A stretch of 64,000 nt of DNA, from contig NZ_QTUC01000001.1 of the NCBI RefSeq assembly GCF_003386795.1, positions 4,216,001 through 4,280,000 on the forward strand, written 5' to 3'. The notes beneath the pieces are model-generated. The model was not told the origin of the DNA. It saw only the letters and a program-made list of their open reading frames with translations, and searched no databases. Below, in pieces: positions 18,887 to 29,856 of the stretch. A program made the position numbers and the translations under genes. The stretch's first letter is position 1; every line of letters begins with the position of its first letter. The DNA is from Thermasporomyces composti (lineage in GTDB: Bacteria > Actinomycetota > Actinomycetes > Propionibacteriales > Actinopolymorphaceae).

Positions 18887-21567
18887 TGGAAACGGCCGAG
18901 ATCCGTCGGCGCTTCCTGCGCTTCTTCGGAGAGCGCGGACACACGATCGTGCCGTCGGCCTCACTGCTGCTCGACGATCCGAACCTGCTGTTCGTCAACG
19001 CGGGGATGGTGCCGTTCAAGCCGTACTTCCTCGGCCAGGAGACGCCTCCATACCCGCGGGCGGCCAGCGTGCAGAAGTGCGTGCGGACCGCCGACATCGA
19101 CCAGGTCGGCAAGACCGCGCGGCACGCCACGTTCTTCCAGATGAACGGGAACTTCTCGTTCGGCGACTACTTCAAGGAACGTGCGATCGAGCTGGCCTGG
19201 GAGCTGGTGACCAAGCCGGTGTCCGAGGGAGGTTTCGGACTGCCGGAGTCGCGGATCTGGGTCACCGTCTACCACGAAGACGACGAGGCCGCCCGCATCT
19301 GGGAGCGCAGGATCGGCATCCCGGCGGAGCGCATCGTGCGCCGCGGCATGGCCGACAACATGTGGTCGATGGGCGTGCCAGGGCCGTGCGGTCCCTGCAG
19401 TGAGATCTACCTCGACCGCGGTCCTGAGTACGGCCGAGACGGCGGCCCGGAAGCCGACGAGGACCGCTACCTGGAGTTCTGGAACCTCGTCTTCATGCAG
19501 TGGGAGCGGGGCGAGGGGCCCGCGAAGGACGGCTACCCGATCATCGGCGACCTGCCGGCCCGCAACATCGACACCGGCATGGGGCTCGAGCGGATGGCCG
19601 CCCTCATGCAGGGTGTCGACAACATCTACGAGAACGACGAGATCCGGCCCGTTCTCGACAGGGCGGCGGAGCTGGCTAACCGTCGCTATGGCGCCAACCC
19701 CGACGACGACGTGCGTCTGCGGGTCGTGGCCGACCACGTGCGGTCGGCGCTGATGATCGTCGGCGACGGCGTCATCCCCGGCAATGAGGGTCGGGGCTAC
19801 GTGCTGCGTCGCATCCTCCGCCGCGCGGTGCGTCAGATGCGCCTCCTCGGCGTCGAGGAGGCCACGATGCCTGAGCTGCTCCCGGTCAGCCTGTCCCGCA
19901 TGAAGGCGTCGTACCCGGAGTTGGAGCAGGACTGGGGCCGGATCAGCTCGGTGATCTACGCCGAGGAGGAGACGTTCCTCAGCACGCTCAAGTCCGGCAC
20001 CCAGATCTTCGACCTGGCGGTCGAGGAGAGCAGGCGCGCCGGGAGCACGGTGCTGAGCGGCGCCAAGGCCTTCCAGCTGCACGACACCTACGGATTCCCG
20101 ATCGACTTGACGCTGGAGATGGCGGCCGAGCGGGGCCTTACCGTCGACGAGGAGGGCTTCCGCCGGCTCATGGAGGAGCAGCGTCGGCGGGCCAAGGAGG
20201 ACGCGGCCGCGCGCAAGTCGGCGCACGCGGACCTGTCCGCCTACCGCTCCGTCGCCGAGACCCTGGGGCGGTCGGTGGAGTTCACCGGCTACGACGAGGT
20301 GGTGTCCGAGGCCAAGGTGGCGGGCCTGCTCCTCGACGGTCGGCCGGTGTCGGAGGCGCGGGAGGGCGACACCATCGAGCTGGTGCTGGACCGGACGCCC
20401 TTCTACGCCGAGGGCGGTGGCCAGCTCGCCGACGAGGGCATCATCGAGCTGCCGAGCGGTGCGCGGATCGCCGTCCACGATGTCCAGTCGCCGATCACCG
20501 GCCTCATCGTGCACCAGGCGAAGGTGCTCGAAGGCGAGGTCGTCGTCGGCGCGGCCGCGCTCGCCCAGGTCGACGTCGAACGTCGTCGCGCCATCTCGCG
20601 GTCCCACACCGCGACTCACATGGTGCACAAGGCCATCCGCGAGGCCCTCGGTGAGACCGCGGTGCAGGCGGGCTCGGAGAACGCGCCAGGGCGCTTCCGG
20701 TTCGACTTCACCGCGACCGGGCCGGTGCCGGCGAGCGTCCTCGCCGAGACCGAGGAACGGGTCAACGAGCTCCTGCTGGCCGACCTGCCCGTCACCGCCG
20801 AAGTGATGCCGCTCGCCGAGGCCCGTGCCATGGGCGCGATGGCGCTGTTCGGGGAGAAGTACGGCGACGAGGTTCGCGTGGTCTCCGTGGGTGAGTGGGC
20901 GCGTGAGCTCTGCGGCGGTACTCACGCCGGTCGGTCCGGCCAGCTCGGGGTCGTGAAGCTGCTGTCGGAGTCCTCGATCGGGAGCGGCGTTCGTCGGGTG
21001 GAGGCGCTCGTCGGGGCCGACGCCTACCGCTTCCTCGCGCGCGAGCACGTCCTCATCGCCCAGCTCAGTGAGGCGCTGAAGGCGCGACCGGAGGAGCTGC
21101 CCGACCGCGTCGCGACCATCGTGGACCGGCTGCGCGCCGTCGAGAAGGAGCTGGAGCGACTTCGCGTCCAACAGGTGCTGGCGGCCGCCAGCGAGCTCGC
21201 CGCCAACCCCAAGGACGTCGCCGGGGTGGCCGTGGTGGCCCACCGCGCGCCCGAGGGGGCTTCGGCCGGCGACCTGCGCAAGCTGGCGCTCGACGTCCGC
21301 GGTCGGATGTCGCGGGAGCGGCCCGCCGTTGTGGCGATCGCCGGCGTCGCGGGTGGCCGTCCGTCCGTCGTCGTCGCCCTCAACGACGCGGCACGGGACC
21401 GGCAGCTGGCCGCGGGCGAGCTGGCCAAGCTCGCCGCCCGAGTCCTCGGCGGTGGAGGTGGCGGCAAGCCTGACGTCGCCCAGGGTGGCGGTACCGACCC
21501 CAGCAAGGTCGACGAAGCGCTCCGTCAGGTCGAGCAGGCGGTCCGGACGCAGGTCACCAGCGCCTGA
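18886..21567 (+). CDS. alaS: Alanyl-tRNA synthetase
   Basis: 893 residues, full length. Catalytic domain opening [20 protein letters not shown], motif 2 region [33 protein letters not shown] (motif 3). The editing domain has zinc ligands HTATH and CGGTH (in [16 protein letters not shown]). A C-Ala domain with a glycine-rich GGGGGGKPD segment ends the protein. It charges tRNA-Ala and clears Ser/Gly mischarging. ATG at 18886 overlaps the previous stop. Confidence 0.97.
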   Translation: METAEIRRRFLRFFGERGHTIVPSASLLLDDPNLLFVNAGMVPFKPYFLGQETPPYPRAASVQKCVRTADIDQVGKTARHATFFQMNGNFSFGDYFKERAIELAWELVTKPVSEGGFGLPESRIWVTVYHEDDEAARIWERRIGIPAERIVRRGMADNMWSMGVPGPCGPCSEIYLDRGPEYGRDGGPEADEDRYLEFWNLVFMQWERGEGPAKDGYPIIGDLPARNIDTGMGLERMAALMQGVDNIYENDEIRPVLDRAAELANRRYGANPDDDVRLRVVADHVRSALMIVGDGVIPGNEGRGYVLRRILRRAVRQMRLLGVEEATMPELLPVSLSRMKASYPELEQDWGRISSVIYAEEETFLSTLKSGTQIFDLAVEESRRAGSTVLSGAKAFQLHDTYGFPIDLTLEMAAERGLTVDEEGFRRLMEEQRRRAKEDAAARKSAHADLSAYRSVAETLGRSVEFTGYDEVVSEAKVAGLLLDGRPVSEAREGDTIELVLDRTPFYAEGGGQLADEGIIELPSGARIAVHDVQSPITGLIVHQAKVLEGEVVVGAAALAQVDVERRRAISRSHTATHMVHKAIREALGETAVQAGSENAPGRFRFDFTATGPVPASVLAETEERVNELLLADLPVTAEVMPLAEARAMGAMALFGEKYGDEVRVVSVGEWARELCGGTHAGRSGQLGVVKLLSESSIGSGVRRVEALVGADAYRFLAREHVLIAQLSEALKARPEELPDRVATIVDRLRAVEKELERLRVQQVLAAASELAANPKDVAGVAVVAHRAPEGASAGDLRKLALDVRGRMSRERPAVVAIAGVAGGRPSVVVALNDAARDRQLAAGELAKLAARVLGGGGGGKPDVAQGGGTDPSKVDEALRQVEQAVRTQVTSA

Positions 21568-21580
21568 GAGCGGTCGTGCG

Positions 21581-22081
21581 ATGCGTGGTGGCGTCCGGCT
21601 GGCTGTCGACGTCGGGGAGGTCCGCATCGGGGTGGCCCGGTCCGATCCCTCCGGCACCCTGGCGGTCCCCCTCGAGACGATCCGGCGGGGCCCCGGCGAC
21701 CTCGACCGAATCGCCGCGCTCGCCGCGGAATCGGAGGCGGTCGAGGTCGTCGTCGGCCTTCCGGTGTCGTTGTCAGGGAAGGAAGGGCCCGCCGCCAGCA
21801 AGGTGCGAGCGTTCGCCTCGGATCTCGCCCGTCGCCTCAGCCCTTTGCCGGTGCGGCTCGTCGATGAGCGGCTGTCGACCGTGGGCGCCCACCAGGCCTT
21901 TCGGGCCCGAGGGCTCTCGACGCGTCAGACACGTGGGCGCGTCGACCAGGCGGCCGCTGCCATCATCCTCCAGAGCGCCCTTGACGCCGAGCGTTCGACA
22001 GGTGCACCACCAGGCGCCGTCGTCTCCGCGCCGGAGGCGGGCGAGCGGAAGCGGACTGGGAACGGGAAGGACCGTCAGTGA
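21581..22081 (+). CDS. ruvX: Putative pre-16S rRNA nuclease / Holliday junction resolvase RuvX (YqgF)
   Basis: 166 residues, RNase H-like fold. The first active-site Asp is in LAVDVGEVRIGVA, followed by VVVGLPVSLSGKEG, LVDERLSTVGAHQA and the C-terminal RGRVDQAAAAIILQ. Family members process the 16S rRNA 5' end; the resolvase role is the older proposal. ATG at 21581 is 13 nt after alaS. The stop overlaps the mltG start (GTGA). The Ser/Gly/Lys-rich tail is extra. Confidence 0.92.
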   Translation: MRGGVRLAVDVGEVRIGVARSDPSGTLAVPLETIRRGPGDLDRIAALAAESEAVEVVVGLPVSLSGKEGPAASKVRAFASDLARRLSPLPVRLVDERLSTVGAHQAFRARGLSTRQTRGRVDQAAAAIILQSALDAERSTGAPPGAVVSAPEAGERKRTGNGKDRQ

Positions 22082-23181
22082 GTCAGCTCGGGTTCCGTAC
22101 CTCGGGTCGTGTACACCACCGCCGGTGGACTAGCTGCCTGGCGGTCCTGATCGCGATGGCGGTGCTGGGCGGCGCCGTGGGGTTCGCCACGATCAAGGGA
22201 AAGGAGTACCTCGCCCAGGCGTTCACCGTTCCGGACTACTCCGGACCGGGCGAGGGCACCGTGGTGGTGCAGGTGACGCGTGGGCAGAGCAACCGCGACA
22301 TCGCGGTCACGCTCGAGGAGAAGGGCGTCGTCAAGAGCGCGGAGGCTTTCACCCGGGCGGCCCGTCAAGACAGTCGAGCGCTCGGCATTCAGCCAGGGTT
22401 CTACCGGCTCCGCGCGCGGATGAGTGCCAAGGAGGCGCTCGAGCTGATGCTCGACCCCACCAGTCGGATCTCCGATCGGGTGACGATCCCCGAGGGGCGC
22501 CGGCTGACCCAGGTGGTGGAGATCCTCAGCAAGAAGACCAACATCCCGGAGGCAGAGTTCCTCGCGGCGCTCAAGGATCCGGAGTCGCTGGGCCTTCCGC
22601 CGTACGCCAAGGGCAAGCCGGAGGGCGTGCTCTTCCCGGCCACCTATGACTTCGACCCCGGTACGACGGCGACCTCGCTGCTGCAAGCCATGGCGCGGGC
22701 GCACATCGAGGTGGCCGAGGAGCTCGACTTGGTCCGGAAGGCCAAGGAGATGGGGCGGACGCCGCTCGAGATCGTCACGGTGGCGAGCCTGGTCGAGGCC
22801 GAGGCGCGGCGTCCGGAGGACTTCGGCAAGATCGCTCGGGTGATCTACAACCGCCTGGAGGCGGGGAAGAAGCTCCAGTTGGACTCCACCGTCCACTACG
22901 CCGTCAACCAGTACGGACGGATCACCACGACCCAAGAGCAGCGGGCGAACCCGTCCCCGTACAACACCTACGTCCACGAAGGGCTGCCGCCGGGGCCGAT
23001 CAACGCGCCGGGGAAGGCCGCGCTCAAGGCCGCCCTGGATCCCACGCCCGGGGACTGGATGTACTTCGTGACGGTCAACCCGGACACGGGTGAGACCAAG
23101 TTCGCCAAGACCTTGGCCGAGCACGAGGAGTACGTCCGAAAGTTCCAGGCCTGGTGCCGGGCCAACAAGGGACGTTGCTGA
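22078..23181 (+). CDS. mltG: Endolytic peptidoglycan transglycosylase MltG
   Basis: 367 residues. A short basic N-terminus and one transmembrane helix (about 21-39) place the YceG domain outside. A LysM-like segment (VTRGQSNRDIAVTLEEKGV) precedes the catalytic region VTVASLVEAEARRPEDFGKI, where the conserved Glu lies, and the family phrases KLQLDSTVHYAV, NTYVHEGLPPGPINAPG and FVTVNPDTGETKFA. It cleaves nascent glycan strands near the membrane. GTG at 22078 overlaps the ruvX stop. Confidence 0.95.
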   Translation: MSQLGFRTSGRVHHRRWTSCLAVLIAMAVLGGAVGFATIKGKEYLAQAFTVPDYSGPGEGTVVVQVTRGQSNRDIAVTLEEKGVVKSAEAFTRAARQDSRALGIQPGFYRLRARMSAKEALELMLDPTSRISDRVTIPEGRRLTQVVEILSKKTNIPEAEFLAALKDPESLGLPPYAKGKPEGVLFPATYDFDPGTTATSLLQAMARAHIEVAEELDLVRKAKEMGRTPLEIVTVASLVEAEARRPEDFGKIARVIYNRLEAGKKLQLDSTVHYAVNQYGRITTTQEQRANPSPYNTYVHEGLPPGPINAPGKAALKAALDPTPGDWMYFVTVNPDTGETKFAKTLAEHEEYVRKFQAWCRANKGRC

Positions 23182-23198
23182 CGGGAGGATCGCTGGAC

Positions 23199-24062
23199 AT
23201 GGGCAGTCCTTGGGGGACCGGGCGTCGCTGCGCTGTGCTGGGCTCACCGATCGCCCACTCCCTCTCGCCGACGCTCCACCAGGCCGCCTACGCCCGGCTC
23301 GGGCTCGACTGGCGCTACGACGCCTTCGAGGTTGACGAGGGTGGGCTGCCCGGCTTCCTCGACTCGTTGGACCCGAGCTGGCGTGGGCTCTCGCTCACCA
23401 TGCCGCTGAAGCGGGTGGTGATCCCGCTGTGTGACGAGGTCTCGGAGCTGGCGAGGCGCGTCGGCGCGGTCAACACGCTGCTCCTCGACGAGGGTCGGCG
23501 GGTCGGTGCCAACACCGACGTCCCTGGGCTCGTGGCAGCGCTGCGGGAGCGAGGGGTGGCGGCCGCGACGAGCGCGCTCCTGCTCGGCGTGGGGGCGACC
23601 GCCTGCTCGGCGATGGCCGCGTTCGCCGAGTTGGGGATTGCCAGGGTTCACGCGGTTGCGCGGGATCCGGCCAGGGCAGGTGAGCTGTGTGCCCTGGCCG
23701 CCGATGTCGGTATCGAGGTGTCCGTGGTGCCGTGGGCGGAGGCGACCGAGGTCCCCAGCGTGGACCTCGCCGTCTCGACCGTTCCCGAGGCCGCCGCGGC
23801 GACGCTCGCTGATGTCGTGGCGGAGCGGGCCGACGTGGTGTTCGACGTGCTCTATCACCCGTGGCCGACCCGCCTGGTGGTGGCCGCGAAGGCCGCGGAC
23901 CGAGCGGTCGTGGGGGGCCTTGACCTGCTCGTCCACCAGGCCGCTGCGCAGGTGGAGTTGATGACGGGATGCGCGCCGGCACCAGTCGCCGAGATGCGGG
24001 CTGCCGGTGAGGCCGCGTTGGAGGCCAGGGGCCCGACCCGGGGGGTTGTCGCCGGCGACTGA
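23199..24062 (+). CDS. aroE: Shikimate dehydrogenase
   Basis: 287 residues. Substrate-binding motif SPIAHSLSPTLHQ, catalytic Lys in LTMPLKRVV, GAVNTLL, NTDVPGLV, then the NADP-binding domain (LLLGVGATACSAMAAF, less regular than the usual GAGGAAR) and GLDLLVHQAAAQVELMTG. It reduces 3-dehydroshikimate. The slightly irregular dinucleotide loop (GVGATACS) is typical of actinobacterial AroE. ATG at 23199 has GGGAGGA 9 nt upstream; an in-frame start at 23154 would overlap mltG. Confidence 0.93.
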   Translation: MGSPWGTGRRCAVLGSPIAHSLSPTLHQAAYARLGLDWRYDAFEVDEGGLPGFLDSLDPSWRGLSLTMPLKRVVIPLCDEVSELARRVGAVNTLLLDEGRRVGANTDVPGLVAALRERGVAAATSALLLGVGATACSAMAAFAELGIARVHAVARDPARAGELCALAADVGIEVSVVPWAEATEVPSVDLAVSTVPEAAAATLADVVAERADVVFDVLYHPWPTRLVVAAKAADRAVVGGLDLLVHQAAAQVELMTGCAPAPVAEMRAAGEAALEARGPTRGVVAGD

Positions 24063-24105
24063 GTGACGCCGGCGACAAAGCGACAACGAAACACGGGGGG
24101 CAGCA

Positions 24106-25572
24106 ATGACGGGGGGACGCGTAGGTCGTCGTGCCTTGTTGGGCGCCGCGGCGCTCGCGGGTGCGAGCGGTCTCGTGGGTTGCGGGACGCGGAGTGGTCT
24201 CTGGCCTGGTGACGGGGGCACCTCCGCGCCGACGCCGTTGTCGACGCCGACGCCGGGGGACTGGAACGCGCTCGCGGAGTCCATCGCCGGCAAGCTCCTG
24301 CGGCCAGGGGATGCCGGCTACGACGAGGCGCACCAGCTCTACGACCCGGCCTTCGACGGGACCGAACCGGCGGCGGTGGCGCAGTGCAAACGACCAGCCG
24401 ACGTCGCGGCGGTGCTGGAGTTCGCCCAACGCTTCGGCTTGCCGGTGACCTCCCGTTCCGGCGGCCACTCCTACGTGGGTGCGTCGACCAACCAGGGTGG
24501 CATCGTGATCGACGTCCGTCCGATCAACTCGATCACCTGGACCTCCAGCGACGTGGCGATGGTGGGCGCGGGGGCGAACCTGCAGAGGGTCTACTCGGTG
24601 CTGGCCGAGCGGAACCGGCTCATTCCGGCGGGCTCCTGTCCGTCCGTGGGGGTCGCCGGTCTCACCCTCGGCGGCGGCTTCGGCCTGGGGACCCGTGCCT
24701 TCGGGCTCACCTGCGACGTGGTCGAGCAGGTGCAGATCGTCACCGCGGACGGGAAGGTCAGGATCGCCAACGAGACCGAGAATCCCGACCTGTTCTGGGC
24801 ATGCCGCGGCGGCGGAGGAGGCACGTTCGGCGTCGTGACCGCGTTCTGGTTCCGCACCGTGCCCTCTCCCTTCATCGGCACGTTCCGCGCCGCCTGGGAC
24901 TGGCCGCACGTCGCGACGGTCATCGAGGGCTGGCAGCGGTTCCTCAAGAACTCGTCGGACGAGGTGTGGACCGACCTCTTCCTCGAAGCCGACCCCAACG
25001 GCGACCAGTCGGTGCACGTCTTCGGGTTGGACATCACCAACGACCCCGAGCCCCAGCTGACCCGGCTGCTGAACGCGGTGGGCGTCGACCCGGTGTCCCA
25101 GAGCATGGCGAAGGACGAGACCATCGGGCCGTCCGGCAGCGACGCCCGAACCGTCTTCTACGCCGGGAGTGACGTCTTGGGCGGACCGATCCCGAGCTCC
25201 GGCCTCGACGGGGTCATCGCGGCGATGAACAAGGCCGCTGCGTCCAGGCTCGCGGCGACCGCGCTCTTCGACTCGTTGGGGGGCGCCGTCTCCAGGATCG
25301 CCGTCGACGCCACGGCGTTCCCCTGGCGGAAGGCGTTCGTGTCGATCCAGTGGTACGCCGAGCCCGGTCGCGCGACGCCTCGGGCCGCCCGGGACTGGAT
25401 CGCCGTCGGGCACCGTGCCGTGGCCCCGTGGTCGGTCGGCGCGTACGTGAACTACCTGGAGGCCATCCGCACGAACGGTCGGATCTACTTCGGCCCGAAC
25501 CTGGACCGGCTGCGCGAGGTGAAGGCGACGTACGACCCGAACGACGTCTTCGTGCCGCCGTACTCGTTGTGA
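24106..25572 (+). CDS. Secreted FAD-linked oxidase with berberine-bridge C-terminus
   Basis: 488 residues. N-terminus GGRVGRRALLGAAALAGAS has a twin-arginine-like pair and ends in a lipobox (GLVGC), so the protein is probably Tat-exported and lipidated. The PCMH FAD domain shows TSRSGGHSYVG with His121 and GSCPSVGVAGLTLGGGFG with Cys178, the pair used for bicovalent FAD attachment. The C-terminal BBE segment is YFGPNLDRLREVKATYDPND. Homologues oxidise sugars, oligosaccharides or alkaloids; the substrate here is unknown. It sits between aroE and the prepilin peptidase with no obvious functional link. Confidence 0.88.
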   Translation: MTGGRVGRRALLGAAALAGASGLVGCGTRSGLWPGDGGTSAPTPLSTPTPGDWNALAESIAGKLLRPGDAGYDEAHQLYDPAFDGTEPAAVAQCKRPADVAAVLEFAQRFGLPVTSRSGGHSYVGASTNQGGIVIDVRPINSITWTSSDVAMVGAGANLQRVYSVLAERNRLIPAGSCPSVGVAGLTLGGGFGLGTRAFGLTCDVVEQVQIVTADGKVRIANETENPDLFWACRGGGGGTFGVVTAFWFRTVPSPFIGTFRAAWDWPHVATVIEGWQRFLKNSSDEVWTDLFLEADPNGDQSVHVFGLDITNDPEPQLTRLLNAVGVDPVSQSMAKDETIGPSGSDARTVFYAGSDVLGGPIPSSGLDGVIAAMNKAAASRLAATALFDSLGGAVSRIAVDATAFPWRKAFVSIQWYAEPGRATPRAARDWIAVGHRAVAPWSVGAYVNYLEAIRTNGRIYFGPNLDRLREVKATYDPNDVFVPPYSL

Positions 25573-25633
25573 GCAGCGTCGTCGTGAGCACCGCCGTCGC
25601 GGTGAGCGAGACGACGTCGACCACGGCACTCAC

Positions 25634-25650
25634 TAGGCTCGCCGGCTGTG
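25634..25650 (+). promoter_or_regulatory. Leaderless promoter of the A24 peptidase gene
   Basis: TAGGCT at 25634-25639, eight bases, then GTG at 25648. There is no Shine-Dalgarno, and the stop of the oxidase gene lies 75 nt upstream. Confidence 0.6.
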
Positions 25651-26355
25651 ACGGTCTCCGACGTGGCGCTCGTGGTCGGCTGCGGTCTGCTCGGAGTACT
25701 CGCGGGGGCGGTCATCCCACCATGGGTGGCTCGGCTTCCCGAGCCACCCATGGTGGACGGCGAGACCAAGGTCCCCTACGCCGAGCTCGCCCGGCGACCC
25801 GGGCTCGCGGTGGCAGGGGCGGCGCTCCTGGCCCCCTGTTTCGGCCTCCTGGCCTGGCGGCTGGGCACTGACGCGGCGTTGCCCGCCGTGCTCTACGTCG
25901 CCACGGTGGGTGTCCTCGTCGGCTACGTCGACCTGCGCGTGCGACTGCTGCCGAATGCCGTCGTGCTGCCGTCGTACGGGGTCGTGATCGCCCTCCTCAC
26001 CGTGGCCGCCGCGTGGTCGGACGCGTGGGGCAGTCTGCTCCGGGCGCTGGTCGGCGGCATCGCCTTGTGGGGCTTCCTGGCCTTTCTCGGCGTCCTGGCG
26101 CCCTCCGGCATGGGGTTCGGGGACGTCAAGCTGGGTGGCGTCCTCGGGCTCACCTTGGGATGGTTCGGCCTGGGCCACGTCGTGGTGGGGATCTTGGTGG
26201 CGTTCGTGTTGGGCGGCCTGGTGAGCCTCGGGATGATCCTGACCCGTCGCGCCACCCGGACGACGGCCATCCCATTCGGCCCGTTCCTCGTGCTTGGGTT
26301 CGTCGTGGCCGTGTTGGGAGGAGACCTCCTGGTCGACTGGTACCTCGGCGGGTGA
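25648..26355 (+). CDS. Prepilin peptidase (A24 family), lacking an evident methylase domain
   Basis: 235 residues, about seven hydrophobic segments. The two catalytic aspartates are in YVDLRVRLLPN and GMGFGDVKLGG, the aspartic protease motif of type IV prepilin peptidases. The N-terminal cytosolic loop is reduced and has no CxxC pair, so N-methylation is unlikely. No pilin or tad/flp genes are nearby. The segment coding PPWVARLPEPPMV is formed by an 18-bp perfect inverted repeat (25717-25756). Confidence 0.88.
   Translation: MTVSDVALVVGCGLLGVLAGAVIPPWVARLPEPPMVDGETKVPYAELARRPGLAVAGAALLAPCFGLLAWRLGTDAALPAVLYVATVGVLVGYVDLRVRLLPNAVVLPSYGVVIALLTVAAAWSDAWGSLLRALVGGIALWGFLAFLGVLAPSGMGFGDVKLGGVLGLTLGWFGLGHVVVGILVAFVLGGLVSLGMILTRRATRTTAIPFGPFLVLGFVVAVLGGDLLVDWYLGG
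25717..25756 (+). repeat. 18-bp perfect inverted repeat inside the prepilin peptidase gene
   Basis: Arms CCACCATGGGTGGCTCGG (25717-25734) and its exact complement (25739-25756) around the loop CTTC. In RNA it would form an 18-bp hairpin 69 nt into the coding sequence. Confidence 0.95.
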
Positions 26356-26407
26356 GGACCCCGCCGGAGGAGGACATGCCGGCCGCCATGATCGGCGGTT
26401 GAGGTTT

Positions 26408-26431
26408 CCGCCGGCTCCTTCCCGCCGGCGG
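26408..26431 (+). terminator. GC-rich hairpin before aroC
   Basis: Stem CCGCCGGC / GCCGGCGG with an 8-nt loop (TCCTTCCC), 53 nt after the prepilin peptidase stop. No U-tract. Confidence 0.4.
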
Positions 26432-26478
26432 CGAAGGGCCGCTCCGCCGGGTCACGGCCGGCGTGAAAGACTTCGGTC

Positions 26479-27660
26479 ATGCTCCGCTGGTTGACGGCGG
26501 GGGAGTCCCACGGCCCCGCCCTCGTTGCGATTCTGGAAGGACTGCCCGCCGGTGTTCGCGTGACCTCGGAGGACGTGGCCCGGATGCTGGCCCGCCGCCG
26601 CCTCGGATACGGGCGCGGCGGCCGGATGTCCTTCGAACGCGACGAGGTGGAGATCATCGGCGGAATCCGGCACGGCGTCACCCTCGGCAGCCCGGTCGCG
26701 ATCAGGATCGGCAACACCGAGTGGCCGAAGTGGCAGCAGGTGATGGCGGCCGACCCGGTCGACCCGGCCGCGCTGGAAGGACTCGCCCGCAACGCCCCCT
26801 TGACGCGGCCTCGACCTGGCCACGCCGACCTGGCCGGCATGCAGAAGTACGGGTTCGACGAGGCACGGCCGATCCTGGAGCGGGCCAGTGCTCGGGAGAC
26901 GGCGGCCAGGGTGGCGCTCGGGGCGGTCGCGATCGCCTTCCTCCGGCAGGCCTACGACATCACCATCGCCAGCCACGTCGTCGAGCTGGGGAGTGTTCGA
27001 CTCGCGCCGGGGCGGATGCCGTCGTCCGTCGACGATCTCGAGCGGATCGACGCTGACCCCATGCGATGCGTGGACCCCGAGACGAGCCGAGCGATGGTCG
27101 CCGAGGTCGACACCGCGCGCAAGGAAGGTGACACCCTCGGTGGGGTCGTCGAAGTCGTCGCCTGGGGCGTCCCGCCTGGCCTGGGGAGCCACGTGCACTG
27201 GGACCGCAGGCTCGACGCTCGGCTGGCCGCGGCCCTCATGGGCATCCAGGCCATCAAGGGCGTGGAGATCGGAGACGGCTTCGAGCTCGCCCGCACGCGA
27301 GGCTCCGCCGCGCACGACGAGATCGTCCCCACGCCGGACGGCATTCGGCGGGCCTCCGGTCGCTCCGGTGGCACCGAGGGCGGGATCAGCACAGGCGAGC
27401 TCCTGCGGGTTCGGGCGGCGATGAAGCCGATCTCGACCGTCCCGCGCGCCCTGCGGACCGTCGACGTCGCCACTGGTGAGCCAGCCCGGGCGCACCACCA
27501 GCGGTCGGACGTGTGCGCGGTGCCCGCCGCCGGCGTGGTGGCCGAGGCCATGGTGGCCCTCGTCCTGGCCGACGCGGCCTTGGAGAAGTTCGGGGGTGAC
27601 TCGCTCGAGGAGACCCAGCGCAATGCCCGGGCCTACCTGGAGAACCTGAGGATTCGCTGA
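26479..27660 (+). CDS. aroC: Chorismate synthase
   Basis: 393 residues. Signature regions: [21 protein letters not shown] at the N-terminus (read in two parts), [48 protein letters not shown] and the C-terminal [19 protein letters not shown]. It converts EPSP to chorismate and needs reduced FMN. ATG at 26479 has no Shine-Dalgarno; AAGACT at 26467-26472 sits six bases away and could be a weak -10, so this gene may also be leaderless. The stop overlaps the aroK start. Confidence 0.97.
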   Translation: MLRWLTAGESHGPALVAILEGLPAGVRVTSEDVARMLARRRLGYGRGGRMSFERDEVEIIGGIRHGVTLGSPVAIRIGNTEWPKWQQVMAADPVDPAALEGLARNAPLTRPRPGHADLAGMQKYGFDEARPILERASARETAARVALGAVAIAFLRQAYDITIASHVVELGSVRLAPGRMPSSVDDLERIDADPMRCVDPETSRAMVAEVDTARKEGDTLGGVVEVVAWGVPPGLGSHVHWDRRLDARLAAALMGIQAIKGVEIGDGFELARTRGSAAHDEIVPTPDGIRRASGRSGGTEGGISTGELLRVRAAMKPISTVPRALRTVDVATGEPARAHHQRSDVCAVPAAGVVAEAMVALVLADAALEKFGGDSLEETQRNARAYLENLRIR

Positions 27661-28163
27661 TGGCGCCAGTCGTGGTATTCGTCGGCCCACCTGGATCGGG
27701 CAAGACCACCGTGGGGCGACTGGTCGCGGAGCGCCTGGGGGTGAGCTTCCGCGACACTGACGCTGACGTGGAGGCGACGGCGGGGAAGTCGATCTCCGAC
27801 ATCTTCGTCGACGACGGGGAGCCGCACTTCCGTGCGCTCGAGCGGGACGCGGTCAAGATCGCGCTCGCCGACCACGACGGGGTGTTGGCCCTCGGCGGTG
27901 GGGCGATCCTCGACGACCGGACGCGGGCGGACCTGCGGGACCACCGGGTCGTCTTCCTCGACACGTCACTGTCGGACGCGGCGAAACGGGTCGGGCTGGA
28001 CACGTCGCGGCCGCTGCTGCTGGGCAACGTCCGGGGACAGCTCAAGCGGCTCCTGGAGGAGCGTCGCCCGCTGTACCTGGAGGTCGCCACGGTGACGGTC
28101 ACGACTGACGGCCGGCAGCCGTCGGAGATCGCCGACGAGGTCCTGCGGGCCGTCACGACGTGA
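27660..28163 (+). CDS. aroK: Shikimate kinase
   Basis: 167 residues. Walker [30 protein letters not shown] (shikimate/Mg site), ALGGGAIL and the lid RPLLLGNVRGQLKRLLEERRP (read in two parts). It phosphorylates shikimate at O3. The start overlaps the aroC stop (TGATG), so it is translationally coupled. Confidence 0.95.
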   Translation: MAPVVVFVGPPGSGKTTVGRLVAERLGVSFRDTDADVEATAGKSISDIFVDDGEPHFRALERDAVKIALADHDGVLALGGGAILDDRTRADLRDHRVVFLDTSLSDAAKRVGLDTSRPLLLGNVRGQLKRLLEERRPLYLEVATVTVTTDGRQPSEIADEVLRAVTT

Positions 28164-29318
<1,155 letters not shown>

Positions 29319-29339
29319 GCTCGGCGCCCTCCGGGGCCG

Positions 29340-29600
29340 TCACCTAGGGTGCGCACCGACGGTGTCGCGGATCTCCTCGCCGCGTGCCACTCCAGACGAG
29401 CGGGCGCAGTGCGCGCAGCAGAAGAAGCGCCCTTCCACCTCGACTCCGTGACCGATGATGCGGCAGTTGCAGTGTTCGCAGATCGGCGCCATCGAGGTGA
29501 TCGCACACTCGAAGGAGTCAAACGTGTGCGTCGCACCGCTGGCGGTGCGCACCTCGAACGCCCCCCAGTAGTCATTGCCGCAGACCTCGCAGACCGCCAT
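29340..29600 (-). CDS. Cysteine-rich small protein, probable zinc-binding
   Basis: 86 residues with nine cysteines (4, 7, 32, 41, 44, 46, 61, 62, 65) and histidines at 25, 43, 51 and 64. The N-terminal CEVCGNDY is a zinc-knuckle half-site. The second half, CEHCNCRIIGHGVEVEGRFF then CCAHCA, looks like a treble-clef or metallothionein-like metal site. I do not recognise a named family. ATG at 29600 follows GAGAAGAGGG. It converges on aroB with a 21-nt gap. A metal-buffering or nucleic-acid-binding role is only inference. Confidence 0.75.
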   Translation of the reverse strand: MAVCEVCGNDYWGAFEVRTASGATHTFDSFECAITSMAPICEHCNCRIIGHGVEVEGRFFCCAHCARSSGVARGEEIRDTVGAHPR

Positions 29601-29856
29601 GAGGAATCCCTCTTCTCTCCTCGCGCGGGTCGACCGGGGCGGCGGGCCGCGGACGCCGGCCCATCCGCCGCTCTTCGAACATGCCCGTCGCGGTCACCGC
29701 GCACACGGGCGACAGGTCCTGCGTGCCGGTCGTCGGTCCGCTCGAGGGGAGACTCGACCGGGGAGAAGGGGATCGCGGGTCACGGGATGGTGGGGACATG
29801 CGGCGCGGAACGTCGCCTTCTTGGCGGGTGTGACCCGGCGGTCCGCGTCACCAGGC
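29601..29856. other. Spacer without a recognised gene
   Basis: 256 bases between two minus-strand genes. Reading frames here give Arg/Pro-rich low-complexity translations typical of GC-rich noncoding DNA. No repeat or RNA was recognised. Confidence 0.4.

Noticed and set aside
18961-21801. 946-codon minus-strand open frame opposite alaS
   Set aside because: Shadow of alaS; low-complexity composition and no start signal.
29572-29799. Possible 75-residue minus-strand gene
   Set aside because: Pro/Ser/Arg-rich low complexity with no ribosome binding site or -10 element.
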